Below are positions 45,503 to 54,365 of a DNA stretch of 64,000 bases, piece after piece. Source of the DNA: Mycolicibacterium canariasense (lineage in GTDB: Bacteria > Actinomycetota > Actinomycetes > Mycobacteriales > Mycobacteriaceae); the NCBI RefSeq assembly GCF_002101555.1, contig NZ_LQOL01000042.1:62001-126000 (forward strand), given 5' to 3'. The position numbers were made by a program, and so were the translations under genes. The notes beneath the pieces are model-generated. The model did no database searches and was not told the DNA's origin. It saw nothing but the letters and a program-made list of their open reading frames with translations. Numbering within the stretch: the stretch's first letter is position 1; the number at the start of each line of letters is the position of its first letter.

Positions 45503-46290
45503 TCTGCCATGACGGGCAACGTCGTCATCGTCAGGTCCCGCAGCGAGATCGCGGTGACGCTCTCCGGCGGCAACGGCTGCCAGTCCAGATCACCGAACCC
45601 GGTGGACCCGACGACCAGGGCACCGCTGCCGGTGCGGGCCCAGCGCAACCCGAAATAGTCCTCCAGATGTTCGGTGGGCAGATCGGCGGCGGTGATCTCG
45701 GCCACGTCCTCGACCGACAGGCGGCTGTGGGCGTTGGCATGCACCGCGATGAGTTGGCCTTCCCCGAGGATCAGGGCGTTGAGGCTGGCGTCGGGGTAGG
45801 GCGTGCGCAGCCGGGCCACCGCGGCACGCACGGCGGCCGCAAGATCGGGCGCGTGCCGTCGATACGCCCGGATGACGGCGAAGTAGCGTTCGCTGTCGGT
45901 GGTGCCTCCCAGTGTCCTGGCGAGGTCGGGTTCCAGCAGCGCGTCGAGCGCGTCGGTCGGTTTGATGGACCCGTTGTGCGCCATGGCCAGGCCGTCGGCC
46001 AGGAACGGGTGCGAGTTCTCCGGTTGCACCGCGAGTCCGCTTGTGGCCCAGCGCAGATGGACCAGCGTGGCGAGGGATCGCCAGTCGCGCATGACGGCCG
46101 CGAAATCGGGATCGTCGATCGCGCTGTCGGCGCTGACGTGCACGCGGGGATCGTCACCGTCGGTGGCCGCGACACCCCACCCGTCGCCGTGCACCTTGGT
46201 GAGCGCCACGAAATCCTTCAGGACGTGAGCGCCCACCGCGCCCTCCACCGTGATCGGTTCGGTGGACACCACACCGAGCAGTCGGCACAC
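45499..46290 (-). CDS. Class-II glutamine amidotransferase-like hydrolase (EgtC/YafJ type)
   Basis: 263 residues from GTG 46290. This start is dictated by biochemistry: class-II enzymes need Cys2 exposed, and the protein then begins Met-Cys-Arg-Leu-Leu-Gly. Other Ntn-hydrolase motifs follow: VHGDGWG, LRWATSG, NSHPF and AHNGSI. There is no synthetase domain, so it is a stand-alone hydrolase. The closest characterised type, EgtC, removes a gamma-glutamyl group in ergothioneine synthesis. Next to a glutamine-synthetase-like ligase, gamma-glutamyl hydrolysis is the natural inference. The open frame to 46443 upstream overlaps the divergent promoter and is not used. Confidence 0.87.
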   Translation of the reverse strand: MCRLLGVVSTEPITVEGAVGAHVLKDFVALTKVHGDGWGVAATDGDDPRVHVSADSAIDDPDFAAVMRDWRSLATLVHLRWATSGLAVQPENSHPFLADGLAMAHNGSIKPTDALDALLEPDLARTLGGTTDSERYFAVIRAYRRHAPDLAAAVRAAVARLRTPYPDASLNALILGEGQLIAVHANAHSRLSVEDVAEITAADLPTEHLEDYFGLRWARTGSGALVVGSTGFGDLDWQPLPPESVTAISLRDLTMTTLPVMAD

Positions 46291-46317
46291 CGCGGCCCCC
46301 TCTCCTCGGCTCGCACC

Positions 46318-46337
46318 GAAAATTTTACGAATATTTC
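46318..46337. promoter_or_regulatory. AT-rich imperfect palindrome, possible RpiR operator
   Basis: GAAAAT and ATATTTC face each other in an AT-rich stretch (GAAA-N12-TTTC) within the 123-bp divergent region between the amidohydrolase and glutamine-synthetase-like genes. RpiR/MurR operators often contain GAAA...TTTC. The local AT richness stands out sharply from the flanks. Confidence 0.4.
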
Positions 46338-46413
46338 TCGGATGGACGCATCTTAAAGACTCTGAAACATTTATGACATAGCGTTCCCCTGGAATCACCT
46401 GGAGGAGGTCGTC

Positions 46414-47739
46414 ATGCCCGCCATGCCCGAGGTCAGCGAGCAACTGCGCACCGGTCTGCGTGCCGAGGGCGTCGAACTGGTGGCCGGCTCACTGACCGAC
46501 CTGGCCGGGGTCACCCGCGCCAAGTACGTGCCGCTGCGCCGCCTCGACTCCTTCGTGGCGTCCGGGATGGGGGTGTCGCCGTCGTGGAGCGTCTTCTGCG
46601 TGGACAGCGGGATCGCCTTCACCCCGACCATCGGGGTGGTCGGGGACCAGCGGCTGCGCATCGACCCGGCCGACCTGCATTCCATCGATGACGGCATCGC
46701 CTGGGCCCCGGCCAGTCTGGGCGACCAGGACGGTACCGCGGCACCGCTGTGCGCGCGGTCGTTGTTGCGCGGCGCAGAACAGGCGCTGGCCCGACGTGGC
46801 TTGACCGCCCTGGTGGGCGCCGAACTGGAATGCACCATGCTGGCACCGGACGGCGGTCACGCCACGGCCGAGCCCTGGTCGCCGTACGGCATCCGGACCT
46901 CACTGGACCGTGCGGCGTTCCTGGCCGATCTGACCGTCGCCGCGCAACGGTCCGGCCTGAGCATCGAACAACTGCACACCGAGTACGGCCACGACCAGCT
47001 CGAGGTGTCACTGGCACCGGACACACCGGTGGCGGCCGCCGACGCCGTCATCCTGGCCCGAATCGTCATCGGGCGCACCGCCGCCCGACACGGGTTGAAG
47101 ATCTCGTTCTCCCCCGTGCCGTTCTTCGGCGAAGCGGGCAACGGTGCACACCTGCACCTTTCCCTGGCCGACGCACAGGGACCGTTGTTCTCCGGCGGGG
47201 ACGGACCGCACGGCATGCGCACCGACGGCGCCGCCGCGATCGCCGGCGTGTTGGACACCTTGCCGGATCTGCTTGCCGTGTACGCCGGTTCGGTGCTGTC
47301 GGCGACCCGGCTCAAGCCCGGCAACTGGGCCGGGGCTGCGCGCTGCTGGGGACTGGAGAACCGTGAGGCGGCCGTGCGCTTCGTCGCCGCCACCGCCGGA
47401 AACCCGCACGGCGCCAACGTCGAACTGAAGATCATCGATCCCAGCGCCAACCCGTACCTGGCGACCCTGGGCTTCCTGGGCAGTGCGCTGCGCGGCATCG
47501 AGCGCGGCCTGGCGTTGCCGGCGGAGGTCACCGACAATCCGGCGGGTATCGCCGAGCCGCTGCCCGCCGACCAGGCACACGTGCTGGACACCTTCGAATC
47601 TTCCTCCACCGCAGCAGAACTGCTCACCTCGGCGGTGGTCGAAGGCGTGCTCGCGGTGCGCCGCTACGAACTGACCACCTACGGCACCCGCCCGCCGGCC
47701 GACACCATCGCGGCGTTGCGGCTGGCCTGGAGCTGTTGA
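46414..47739 (+). CDS. Glutamine-synthetase-like gamma-glutamyl ligase (GlnA3/PuuA type)
   Basis: 441 residues from ATG 46414, with GGAGGAGG 7 bases upstream. The catalytic domain is complete: GAELECTML, EYGHDQLEVSL, NGAHLHLSL, RLKPGNWAGA, WGLENREAAVRF and NVELKIIDPSANPYL, which bind metal, ATP and glutamate. It lacks the tyrosine adenylylation motif of GlnA1, so it is not the housekeeping glutamine synthetase. Members of this branch in actinobacteria join glutamate to amines or polyamines. The adjoining permease, decarboxylase and gamma-glutamyl-hydrolase-like gene fit such a role. It is first of a five-gene plus-strand operon. Confidence 0.87.
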   Translation: MPAMPEVSEQLRTGLRAEGVELVAGSLTDLAGVTRAKYVPLRRLDSFVASGMGVSPSWSVFCVDSGIAFTPTIGVVGDQRLRIDPADLHSIDDGIAWAPASLGDQDGTAAPLCARSLLRGAEQALARRGLTALVGAELECTMLAPDGGHATAEPWSPYGIRTSLDRAAFLADLTVAAQRSGLSIEQLHTEYGHDQLEVSLAPDTPVAAADAVILARIVIGRTAARHGLKISFSPVPFFGEAGNGAHLHLSLADAQGPLFSGGDGPHGMRTDGAAAIAGVLDTLPDLLAVYAGSVLSATRLKPGNWAGAARCWGLENREAAVRFVAATAGNPHGANVELKIIDPSANPYLATLGFLGSALRGIERGLALPAEVTDNPAGIAEPLPADQAHVLDTFESSSTAAELLTSAVVEGVLAVRRYELTTYGTRPPADTIAALRLAWSC

Positions 47740-47760
47740 CCCCCACCGAAAGGTACCTCG

Positions 47761-49242
47761 ATGAGCACAGAAACCACACCCGAGCACGATCAACTGACCC
47801 GGCGCCGGCTGCCCTTCTGGGTGGCGCTCGCCCTGTCGGTCGCGACCGTCGGCCCGACACTGGCCATGTCCGGCAACGGCCAGGGCCTGATCGCCACCGT
47901 GGGCAAGGCGCTGCCCCTGGTGTTCGTCATCGGCCTGGTGGGCGTGGCCCTGGTGGGGTACAGCTTCGTCCGGCTGACCCGCCACCTCAACCACGCCGGG
48001 TCGGCCTATGCCCTGGTGGGCGGCACCGTCGGCCCCCGCACCGGGTTCTTCTCCGGCTTCGCGATGCTGGGCGCCTACGTCGGGTTCTCCATCGGAACCC
48101 TGGCGCTGACAGCCGCATTCACCAACGCATTCATCGCCCAGCTGCAGGCCGGCTCCGACCATCCCTACCAACTGCCGTGGCTGGTCCCCGTGGTGATCGG
48201 CGCCGCCATCTCGTTCTTGTTGGCCGGCCGGGACGTGCGGTTGCTGGCCAAGATCCTGCTGGGCATCGAAGGCATCGGCATTCTCGCCATGGTCATCCTG
48301 GTGATCGTGATCTTCGCCCGCGGCGGGGCGCCGTCGACGGGCATGGATTTCAGCGTGTTCTCCTTCTCCGGCGGGGTGTCCCCGTCGGCGGTGCTCTCCG
48401 GTGTGGTGGCGGCGTTCCTGTCCTGGGCCGGGTTCGAGGCGTGCGCGTCGATGGGCGAGGAAACCGACAACCCGGGCCGCAACATCCCGCGCGCGCTGGG
48501 CGGCACCCTCGTGCTCACCGGTGTGCTGTTCGTCGTGGTGATGTTCGCCCAGGTCATCGGATTCGGTACCGACGAGGCCGGATTGGCGGCCTTCCAGGGC
48601 TCCGGGAACACCCTGGGCGACCTGGGCAGCACCTACATCGGCCAGTGGTTCAGCCTGCTGATCATCTTCACCGCGACGGTGGCCGCGTTCGGGTGCCACA
48701 TGGCCACCGCCGCCACCTCTGGCCGGATGCTCTACGCCTTCGGCCGCGACGGATTCGGCCCGCGGTCGCTGGCACATATCCACCCGTCCACCGGAGGACC
48801 GCGCCGGGCCACCTGGCTGGTGATCGGGCTGGCGCTGGTGGTGGATGTCATCTGCGGGCTGGCCGGCTGGCCGGACATGGGCACCGGAAACCCGGCGATC
48901 GACACCTACTTCCTGTTCGCCGTCGCTGGGTCGGTGTGCCTGATGGTGTGCTACCTGCTGGTCGAGATCGCCGCCGCCTGGTTCGTCGGCGCACCGAAAT
49001 TCGTTGCGGTGCATGGCGGCCACGGCAAGGTGGCCGGGCTGGTGCTGCCCCTGCTGGGCGCCGTGGTGATCGCGGTGGTGCTGTGGTTCAACGTCAAGGA
49101 CGCCCAAACCTGGACCGCCGCGCCACTTCTGGGCCTGTACTGGTGCCTGGTCGGGTTGGCCATCGCACTGGCCGCCTCGGGTATCGCCAAGCGCGTCGGT
49201 GAATCGCTGACCGCCGAACTACAACTGCCCGGCGCGCCGTGA
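47761..49242 (+). CDS. APC-family amino acid/amine permease
   Basis: 493 residues from ATG 47761 (GAAAGG 9 bases upstream, 21 bp after the ligase stop). About 12 hydrophobic helices. Helix 1 carries the APC substrate-binding turn TLAMSGNGQGLIA, helix 6 has SFSGGVSPSAVLSGV followed by WAGFEACASMGEETDNP, and GRMLYAFGRDG is a family signature in the loop after helix 8. It imports an amino acid or amine by ion coupling. Operon partners suggest the substrate of the decarboxylase or ligase, but the exact compound is unknown. Confidence 0.88.
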   Translation: MSTETTPEHDQLTRRRLPFWVALALSVATVGPTLAMSGNGQGLIATVGKALPLVFVIGLVGVALVGYSFVRLTRHLNHAGSAYALVGGTVGPRTGFFSGFAMLGAYVGFSIGTLALTAAFTNAFIAQLQAGSDHPYQLPWLVPVVIGAAISFLLAGRDVRLLAKILLGIEGIGILAMVILVIVIFARGGAPSTGMDFSVFSFSGGVSPSAVLSGVVAAFLSWAGFEACASMGEETDNPGRNIPRALGGTLVLTGVLFVVVMFAQVIGFGTDEAGLAAFQGSGNTLGDLGSTYIGQWFSLLIIFTATVAAFGCHMATAATSGRMLYAFGRDGFGPRSLAHIHPSTGGPRRATWLVIGLALVVDVICGLAGWPDMGTGNPAIDTYFLFAVAGSVCLMVCYLLVEIAAAWFVGAPKFVAVHGGHGKVAGLVLPLLGAVVIAVVLWFNVKDAQTWTAAPLLGLYWCLVGLAIALAASGIAKRVGESLTAELQLPGAP

Positions 49243-49278
49243 CGGCGGGTAGCGTCGACGCCGAGGAGGTGGCCCGCC

Positions 49279-50445
49279 ATGCCGGGTGGTGAGACGCTCG
49301 ACGTGTTCGACGGGGTGGACGTGCCGGACGGGCTGGCCGATCATCTGCGCACCGTCGCGTTGATCGACCATCACGTGCACGGGGTGTTCGACCAGCCGGT
49401 CGACCGCGCCGGTTTCGAGCAGTCGATCAACGAAGGGTCCAACGACCCGATTCCCGACTTCATGACCCAATTCGATTCTCCGCTCGGCCTTTCCATCCGC
49501 CGCTGGTGCGCCCCGTTACTGGGGCTGGACGCCTTCGCCGATGCCGACACGTATTGGAAACGCCGGGCCGAACTGAGCCCGGCCGAGCTGGCCGAACTGC
49601 TGCTGCCGGCCGCGGGCGTCGAACGCTGGGTGGTGGACACCGGTTTCAAGGGCGATCTGATCACCACACCGCAGCGACTGACGGAGCTGAGCGGGCGACC
49701 GTCGTCGTCGATCCTACGGCTGGAACGGCTCGCCGAGGAACTCCTCGAGGACGGCACCGCCGCGCACGATTTCCCGGCGGCGTTCCGTGCGCACCTGGTC
49801 GCCGCGGTCGACGACCCGGATACCGTGGGCACCAAGACCATCGCGGCCTACCGCACCGGCTTCGACATCGACTGGTCGCGGCCCACGGATACCCAGGTGA
49901 TCGAGCATGCCCGCGAACTGGCCGCACGCGGGGCACTGCGCCTGGACAGCCCCGTGCTGATCGCCTTCGGCGTGCACGAGGCCGCCGAGCACGGCTTGCC
50001 GATCCAGGTGCACGTCGGCTTCGGCGACCGTGACCTGGACCTGCACCGCACCGATCCGCTGCTGTTGTTGCCGCTGCTGCGCACCATGGCACCGGTCCCG
50101 GTGCTGTTGCTGCACTGCTACCCGTTCCACCGACAGGCCGGGTATCTGGCGCAGGCCTTCGATCACGTGAATTTCGATGTGGGCCTGGCAATCAACTACC
50201 TGGGAGTGCGGTCCACCGGGCTGGTGGCCGAGGCAATGGAGACGGCCCCGTTCGCCAAACAACTGTTCTCCTCGGATGCGTTCGGCCCGCCCGAACTGCA
50301 CGTGCTGGGCTCGGTGCTGTGGCGCCGCGCGATGGGCATCGAGCTGGGCACCTGGATCCGGCACGGCGATTGCACGGTGCCCGACGCCATCCGGATCGTC
50401 GACATGATCGGCGTGCACAACGCCACCCGGGTGTACGGGCTTTGA
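49279..50445 (+). CDS. Amidohydrolase-superfamily protein (FluG N-domain type)
   Basis: 388 residues from ATG 49279 with GAGGAGG upstream. It has the metal motif DHHVHG near residue 35, internal LPIQVHVGFGD, LLHCYPFHRQ and the final aspartate in LFSSDAFGPPE. These are the ligands of a TIM-barrel metal hydrolase or decarboxylase. Fungal FluG fuses this type of domain to a glutamine-synthetase domain, and in M. tuberculosis glnA3 (Rv1878) is followed by such a gene (Rv1879). Their pairing here supports a common pathway with the ligase at 46414. The substrate is unknown. The stop overlaps the decarboxylase start. Confidence 0.82.
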   Translation: MPGGETLDVFDGVDVPDGLADHLRTVALIDHHVHGVFDQPVDRAGFEQSINEGSNDPIPDFMTQFDSPLGLSIRRWCAPLLGLDAFADADTYWKRRAELSPAELAELLLPAAGVERWVVDTGFKGDLITTPQRLTELSGRPSSSILRLERLAEELLEDGTAAHDFPAAFRAHLVAAVDDPDTVGTKTIAAYRTGFDIDWSRPTDTQVIEHARELAARGALRLDSPVLIAFGVHEAAEHGLPIQVHVGFGDRDLDLHRTDPLLLLPLLRTMAPVPVLLLHCYPFHRQAGYLAQAFDHVNFDVGLAINYLGVRSTGLVAEAMETAPFAKQLFSSDAFGPPELHVLGSVLWRRAMGIELGTWIRHGDCTVPDAIRIVDMIGVHNATRVYGL

Positions 50446-51893
50446 ACCAGTCACGGGCACCGCTGCTGGATGCGTTGCGCGCCTTCGTCGAACGTGAGCA
50501 GGCGCCGTTCTACAGTCCGGGGCACAAGGGTGGCCGCTCGCTGGATCCGTGGCTGCGGACGCATATCGCCGAGGTGGATCTGAACAACCTGCCCGACCTG
50601 GACACGCTGCACTGCCCCGAGGGCCCGATCGCCGACGCCGAGCGGCTGATCGCACAGGCCTGGGGCGCCGGGCAGAGTTTCGTCATGGTGCAGGGTTCCA
50701 CCGGCGGGAACATCGCCGTGGCCCTGAGCGCGCTACGGCCCGGCGAACCCGTTCTGGTGCAACGCAATGCGCACAAGTCGGTGCTGGCCGGGCTGGTGCA
50801 GTCCGGGGCCAGGCCGGTGTGGCTGGAACCGCAGTGGGACGCCCGCTTCGGCGTCGCCCATGGATTGGGTGTCACCGCCGTCGAACGGGCCCTTCGGGAC
50901 ACCGGCGCCACGGCACTATGGCTGTTGCACCCCACCTACTACGGGACCACCGCCGATATCGCGGCGCTCTCCGATCTGTGCCGCGGCCACGGGGCCCGGC
51001 TTCTGGTGGACGGCGCGCACTCGCCGCACTTCGCCTTCCACGACGACCTCCCTCCGGCCGCCGAGCGGGCCGGGGCGGCCGCGACGGTGCAGTCGGTGCA
51101 CAAGATCCTGTCCGGTCTGAGCCAGGCCGCGGTGCTGCACATCGACCCGGCGCAGCTGGACCCGGCGACGGTGCGGCGGGCGCTGCAACTGGTGCAGACC
51201 ACTAGCCCGCATTTCGCCATCATGGCGTCCATCGACACGGCGCGCCGCCAGATGGCCTGCACGGGTACCGAACTGCTGACCGCGACCCTGCGGCGGGCTC
51301 GGACGGCGGCCGCGCGGATCGGATCGATCCCCGGGCTGCGGGTGTTGCGCCCGTCCGACGCCACCGGCCCGGGAACCGGTTTCTGCCAGCTTGACGAGAC
51401 CAAGCTGCTGGTCGGCACCGCTGGCCTGGCCGCCGACGCCAGGGATGTGCTGGCCCGGCTGAACCGCCTGCACGGGGTGCAACCCGAACTCAGCGGGCCC
51501 GGCCACATCCTGTGCATCACGACGATCGGCAACACCGATCACGATATGGACCGCCTGGTCGACGGATTCGCCGAGGCATCAGCGCATTTCGGCACGCGTG
51601 CCGACGAGGGCGCCGATGCCGGGCTGGTCACCGACCTGCTCGCGCTGCGCGCCGACCCGGTGCTGACCCCGCGTGAGGCGTTCTTCGCCGCCGACGAGGC
51701 GGTCGGGCTGACCGCGGCCACCGGCCGGGTTTCCGCCGAGGCCATCACGCCGTACCCGCCGGGAATACCGTTGGTGATGCCGGGCGAGCGCCTGTCCGCA
51801 GACGTGGTGGCCCTGCTGCGGGCCCTGGCCGCGGCGGGCACCCCCATCAGCGCATCGGATCCGTCACTGCAGCACGTCTTGGTGGTGCGCTGA
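50442..51893 (+). CDS. Orn/Lys/Arg decarboxylase-family PLP enzyme
   Basis: 483 residues from TTG 50442, which overlaps the amidohydrolase stop (TTGA). The frame continues upstream to 50319 but only as a shadow of the previous gene. Fold-type I PLP enzyme: FYSPGHKGG at the N terminus is diagnostic for the family, VQGSTGGNIAV binds the phosphate, LVDGAHSPHF contains the PLP Asp, and SVHKILSGLSQAA carries the Schiff-base Lys. Such enzymes decarboxylate lysine, ornithine or arginine to a diamine. It ends the operon, and its product could be the amine that the glutamine-synthetase-like enzyme glutamylates. Confidence 0.87.
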   Translation: MNQSRAPLLDALRAFVEREQAPFYSPGHKGGRSLDPWLRTHIAEVDLNNLPDLDTLHCPEGPIADAERLIAQAWGAGQSFVMVQGSTGGNIAVALSALRPGEPVLVQRNAHKSVLAGLVQSGARPVWLEPQWDARFGVAHGLGVTAVERALRDTGATALWLLHPTYYGTTADIAALSDLCRGHGARLLVDGAHSPHFAFHDDLPPAAERAGAAATVQSVHKILSGLSQAAVLHIDPAQLDPATVRRALQLVQTTSPHFAIMASIDTARRQMACTGTELLTATLRRARTAAARIGSIPGLRVLRPSDATGPGTGFCQLDETKLLVGTAGLAADARDVLARLNRLHGVQPELSGPGHILCITTIGNTDHDMDRLVDGFAEASAHFGTRADEGADAGLVTDLLALRADPVLTPREAFFAADEAVGLTAATGRVSAEAITPYPPGIPLVMPGERLSADVVALLRALAAAGTPISASDPSLQHVLVVR

Positions 51894-51899
51894 AGCGGC

Positions 51900-52913
51900 T
51901 CAGGTCGTGATGACCCCGCGGTAGCGGGCGTGGCCCTGTTCCATCGCGGCATACGCCTCGGCGGCCCGCTCCAGCGGATACTCCTGGATTTGCGCCCGAA
52001 CATCGTGCAGGACAGCGAAATTCATGGTGTCCTCGACATCGGCGGCCGTTCCCGACGGATGACCTGCCACCGTGAGCGCCGGGGTGATCAGATCCAGCGG
52101 GCTGATGGGCAGCGGATCTGCCGACACCCCGATGACGACCAGCTCACCGCGCGGGTTGAGCCCGCCGACCGTCTGGCCGATCGCGGTCGAGTTGGCGGCG
52201 GTGGCCAGTACCACCGCGACACCGCCGAGCGCGCGCAGCGCCTCGCTGACATCGCCGGCGGTGGAGTCGACGTAATGGTGGGCACCGAACCGTCGGGCGT
52301 CCTCGGCCTTGTCGGCACCGCGCGCGACGGCGACGGTCTCGAACCCCATGGCACGCGCGAACTGGACGCCGAGATGCCCCAGCCCACCGACACCGAGCAC
52401 CGCGACGCGGTCGCCGGCGACGGCGTGCGTCGAACGCAGCGCGTGGTAGACGGTGACGCCGGCGCAACTCATCGGGGCGGCATCGACGAAGGACAGCCCG
52501 TCGGGGATCCTGGCCAGCGCGGTGGCCGGCGCGGTGACCGATTGCGCGTACCCGCCCGGGTACTGCCAGCTGGGCACCTGACCGTTCTCGCAGTGGATGA
52601 ACTGACCCTTGCGGCACTGCCCGCAATGGTTGCAATTGCCGCCGAACCAGCCGACCGCCACCCGATCACCGACAGCGAACCCTTCGACACCCGACCCGAT
52701 TTCGGCAATGGTGCCGGCGATCTCGTGGCCGGGGGTCAACGGCCAGGTCATGCCGGGGAAGTGTCCGGCGACGAACTCCCGGTCGGTGCCGCACACGCCG
52801 CAGGCCGCCACCGCGATGCGCACATGCCCGGCCGGCGGCGGCGACGTCTCGACATCGACGAGTTCGAGCGCGGCCTGGGCGGAGGCGACGTGCACGGCGC
52901 GATGAGTGCTCAT
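51900..52913 (-). CDS. Zinc-dependent alcohol dehydrogenase
   Basis: 337 residues from ATG 52913; a longer frame to 53036 overlaps the lpqI gene and is not used. Medium-chain dehydrogenase: catalytic zinc ligands in ACGVCGTD and GHEIAG, structural-zinc cysteines in CNHCGQCRKGQFIHC, and NAD(P) binding at VLGVGGLGHLGVQFA. It is of the AdhA/AdhT class that oxidises primary alcohols or reduces aldehydes. It lies 6 bp from the convergent decarboxylase stop and 10 bp downstream of lpqI on the same strand, so co-transcription with lpqI is possible. A functional link with the amine cluster is not shown. Confidence 0.88.
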   Translation of the reverse strand: MSTHRAVHVASAQAALELVDVETSPPPAGHVRIAVAACGVCGTDREFVAGHFPGMTWPLTPGHEIAGTIAEIGSGVEGFAVGDRVAVGWFGGNCNHCGQCRKGQFIHCENGQVPSWQYPGGYAQSVTAPATALARIPDGLSFVDAAPMSCAGVTVYHALRSTHAVAGDRVAVLGVGGLGHLGVQFARAMGFETVAVARGADKAEDARRFGAHHYVDSTAGDVSEALRALGGVAVVLATAANSTAIGQTVGGLNPRGELVVIGVSADPLPISPLDLITPALTVAGHPSGTAADVEDTMNFAVLHDVRAQIQEYPLERAAEAYAAMEQGHARYRGVITT

Positions 52914-52923
52914 GAGCGCCAGA

Positions 52924-54066
52924 TTATCCGCATTTCGCCGCCGCCAACCGGCGAAGCGAATCATCCAATCGGGGCACCGCCAGCTGGCCGGCGTTGACCG
53001 ACTTCTCCAGGTGGTCCAGCACCGCAGGCACCTCACCGGTGGTCACCCACAACGCGATGTCGGCGCCGGCCTGCAGCGCCCGCAGCACCGCCTCGGCCAC
53101 GCCGTAACGCGCGTTGATGGCCGCCATGCTGGACAGGTCGTCGGTGTACACCACGCCGTTGAACCCCGGTCCGCCGTACCCGCCGGAGCGCAGCAGGCCG
53201 TAGGCGGCGCCACTGAGGCTGGCCGGGTCGGTGCCGGTCAGCCCCGGGACCTGCAGGTGTCCGACCATGACGGCGACACCGGGTTCGGTGGTGAGCGTCC
53301 GGTACGGCACCAGGTCGTCGGCCTTCAGCGCGTCCAGCGGCGGGGTGGTGACCGCGCCGGTGTGCGAATCGCCCGAGCCGTGGCCGTGCCCGGGGAAATG
53401 CTTGAGCACCGGCGTGACGCCGCCGTCGCGCAACCCGCGGGCGTAGGCGCCGGCGTATTCGGTCACCTTGGCCGGGTCCGAACCGAAGGACCGATCCCCG
53501 ATCACCTCGTCGTCGGCTTCCTCGGTGACGTCGACGACGGGGGCGAAGTCGACGGTGATGCCGAGCCCACGCAACGCCTGACCGCGTTGCAGCGCAATCT
53601 GATACACCTCGTCGGGTGTCTTGGTCTGGGCCAGCACCCGCGGCGAGGGCTGCGCTCCGATCAGGTCCGCCAGCCGCGACACCCGGCCGCCCTCCTCGTC
53701 GACGCTGACCCCCAACGGCAGCGCGGACGCGGCGTCGGTGATGCCCTTGAGGTCACCGAAGATCGCCTTGTCGGTCCAGCTGCCGATGAAGATGCCGCCG
53801 ACGTGGTAATCGGTCACCACGGCCTTGGCGTCGGCGGCGTCGGTGACGCCGACCATGAGCAGCTGGGCCAGTTTCTCGCGCAGCGGGATGGCGGTGACGT
53901 CGCCGCACAGCGGCAGCGCCTCGGCCGGAGCCGGCGCCAGCGGGGCGCTGGTCGATGCCGGGGTGACGCTGCTGGTCACCGGCGACGCGGCGGGTTCGGC
54001 GTGGGAGCAGCCCAGCAACAGTCCGGACAGCGCTGTCAGGGCACCCAGGGTGCGGGACATCGGCAT
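52924..54066 (-). CDS. lpqI: Lipoprotein LpqI, NagZ-type beta-N-acetylhexosaminidase
   Basis: 380 residues from ATG 54066; the upstream open frame runs through the divergent gene and is not real. A lipoprotein signal ends in LLLGC. The mature protein is a GH3 beta-hexosaminidase: VDEEGGRVSRL, the DFAPVVDV barrel strand, VLKHFPGHGHGSGDSHTG with the catalytic His-Asp dyad, and GVVYTDDLSSMAAI with the nucleophile Asp. It cleaves GlcNAc-type residues from muropeptides during peptidoglycan recycling, anchored outside the membrane. It corresponds to Rv0237 and is divergent from the small membrane protein gene 54192. Confidence 0.92.
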   Translation of the reverse strand: MPMSRTLGALTALSGLLLGCSHAEPAASPVTSSVTPASTSAPLAPAPAEALPLCGDVTAIPLREKLAQLLMVGVTDAADAKAVVTDYHVGGIFIGSWTDKAIFGDLKGITDAASALPLGVSVDEEGGRVSRLADLIGAQPSPRVLAQTKTPDEVYQIALQRGQALRGLGITVDFAPVVDVTEEADDEVIGDRSFGSDPAKVTEYAGAYARGLRDGGVTPVLKHFPGHGHGSGDSHTGAVTTPPLDALKADDLVPYRTLTTEPGVAVMVGHLQVPGLTGTDPASLSGAAYGLLRSGGYGGPGFNGVVYTDDLSSMAAINARYGVAEAVLRALQAGADIALWVTTGEVPAVLDHLEKSVNAGQLAVPRLDDSLRRLAAAKCG

Positions 54067-54191
54067 GCCAAGTGACCTTAGTCGGCGCACAGCATCGGCC
54101 GGGGAACACCCGAAGGCCGGTGTTCGGCGCGACGCCGGAACACCCATTCCGGACTCATCACGCTCATATTGTCCCGTGCTAGGTTGACGGC

Positions 54192-54365
54192 ATGGATCGG
54201 TTCGTCGTGCCCGCCGCGGCCAGCATCGTCGTCGGCCTTTTGCTGGGTGCGGCCGCGATCTTCGGTGTGACGCTGATGATCCAGCAGGACACCAAGCCGC
54301 CGGTGCAGTCGGGTGACCCGGCGTCATCCGTGCTCAACCGCGTTGAATACGGCGACCGGGCCTAA
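54192..54365 (+). CDS. Small membrane/secreted protein, Rv0236A-like
   Basis: 57 residues. MDRFVVPAAA, then a single hydrophobic helix SIVVGLLLGAAAIFGVTLMI, then a short polar tail QQDTKPP ending in VEYGDRA. It matches the small conserved protein encoded next to aftD in M. tuberculosis. It is probably a single-pass membrane or secreted peptide. Conservation beside AftD suggests a role with that enzyme, but none is demonstrated in the sequence. Its 3' end overlaps the annotated aftD start by 53 bp. Confidence 0.85.
   Translation: MDRFVVPAAASIVVGLLLGAAAIFGVTLMIQQDTKPPVQSGDPASSVLNRVEYGDRA

Noticed and set aside
47008-49107. 699-codon minus-strand frame opposite the ligase and permease genes
   Set aside because: His/Gln/Gly-rich low-complexity translation spanning two clearly coding plus-strand genes.
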